DNA of 12,473 nt from Intestinimonas aquisgranensis (GTDB lineage Bacteria > Bacillota > Clostridia > Oscillospirales > Oscillospiraceae): positions 1 to 12,473 of the forward strand of contig JAJEQY010000098.1 of NCBI GenBank assembly GCA_020687605.1, written 5' to 3'. The notes below the pieces were generated by a model. It saw nothing but the letters and a program-made list of their open reading frames with translations. It had not been told where the DNA came from and did no database searches. Numbering within the stretch: position 1 is the first letter of the stretch; every line of letters begins with the position of its first letter. Shown here piece after piece: positions 12,405 to 12,473 of the stretch. The position numbers were made by a program, and so were the translations under genes.

Positions 12405-12473
12405 CTACTCCTTCTCCCGGCCGCTGCCGGATGTATTAAAAGCGGCTCCGGTGACCCCGGCGCCGCCGGGGGT
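12405..12473 (-). CDS. Possible 3' end of an upstream gene (partial)
   Basis: The last 69 bases, read on the minus strand, are open for 22 codons and end in TAG at 12405-12407, a few bases before the rqcP start. The peptide is Gly/Thr/Ala-rich with a charged end (SGREKE) and matches nothing I recognise. It does not resemble the usual C-terminus of the HU protein often found here. So short an open frame in GC-rich DNA could be chance. Confidence 0.3.
   Translation of the reverse strand, partial: TPGGAGVTGAAFNTSGSGREKE

Overview
The window is a gene-dense, GC-rich stretch of a spore-forming Firmicutes chromosome. The best inferred home is a high-GC clostridial lineage of the Oscillospiraceae type (Flavonifractor/Intestinimonas-like). 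The evidence is the sporulation genes yabP and yabQ, a BirA that carries a repressor domain, a NiaR regulator, long-form HPF, RqcP, and strong AGGAGG-type ribosome binding sites. I see no rRNA, tRNA, CRISPR array, transposase or phage gene. Most of the window is conserved housekeeping DNA. The interest lies mainly in regulatory sites and in one structured intergenic insert.

Layout, left to right. Positions 1-600 hold a hairpin and hpf (minus), with a clear promoter near 677-705. A metal-dependent amidohydrolase (768-1925, minus) follows. Positions 1926-2226 are non-coding: a 25-bp direct repeat brackets a string of hairpins that appears to have split a transcription terminator. Next is the minus-strand cell-division and sporulation cluster yabP-yabQ-divIC-yabR (3830 down to 2227), preceded by a convincing SigE-type promoter. 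bioY (4433-3894, minus) and birA-niaR (4573-6097, plus) diverge from a compact region with two near-identical BirA operators, each overlapping a promoter. Downstream of niaR, a promoter and a candidate NiaR palindrome precede a PfoR-like EIIC-type membrane protein (6209-7315). A strong bidirectional terminator (7321-7362) separates this from the minus-strand operon response regulator, histidine kinase, HtrA protease (10849 to 7364). At the right edge are a cation diffusion facilitator with a manganese-type metal site (12141-10969) and rqcP (12398-12156), plus the possible 3' end of another gene.

How the genes work together. BirA senses biotin status and probably controls both the biotin transporter BioY and its own operon. 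Because niaR follows birA closely, the niacin repressor is probably co-transcribed and so linked to biotin status. NiaR probably represses the downstream membrane protein, which makes that protein a candidate niacin transporter. The two-component system probably controls envelope proteolysis by HtrA. rqcP normally sits directly beside yabP-yabQ-divIC-yabR. Here about 8 kb of other genes lies between them in the same orientation, so the ancestral cluster looks opened by an insertion or rearrangement.

No wholly new system is evident. The best leads are the NiaR-linked transporter, the terminator-splitting repeat, the interlocked BirA operators, and the 230-bp out-of-frame overlap of yabQ with divIC.
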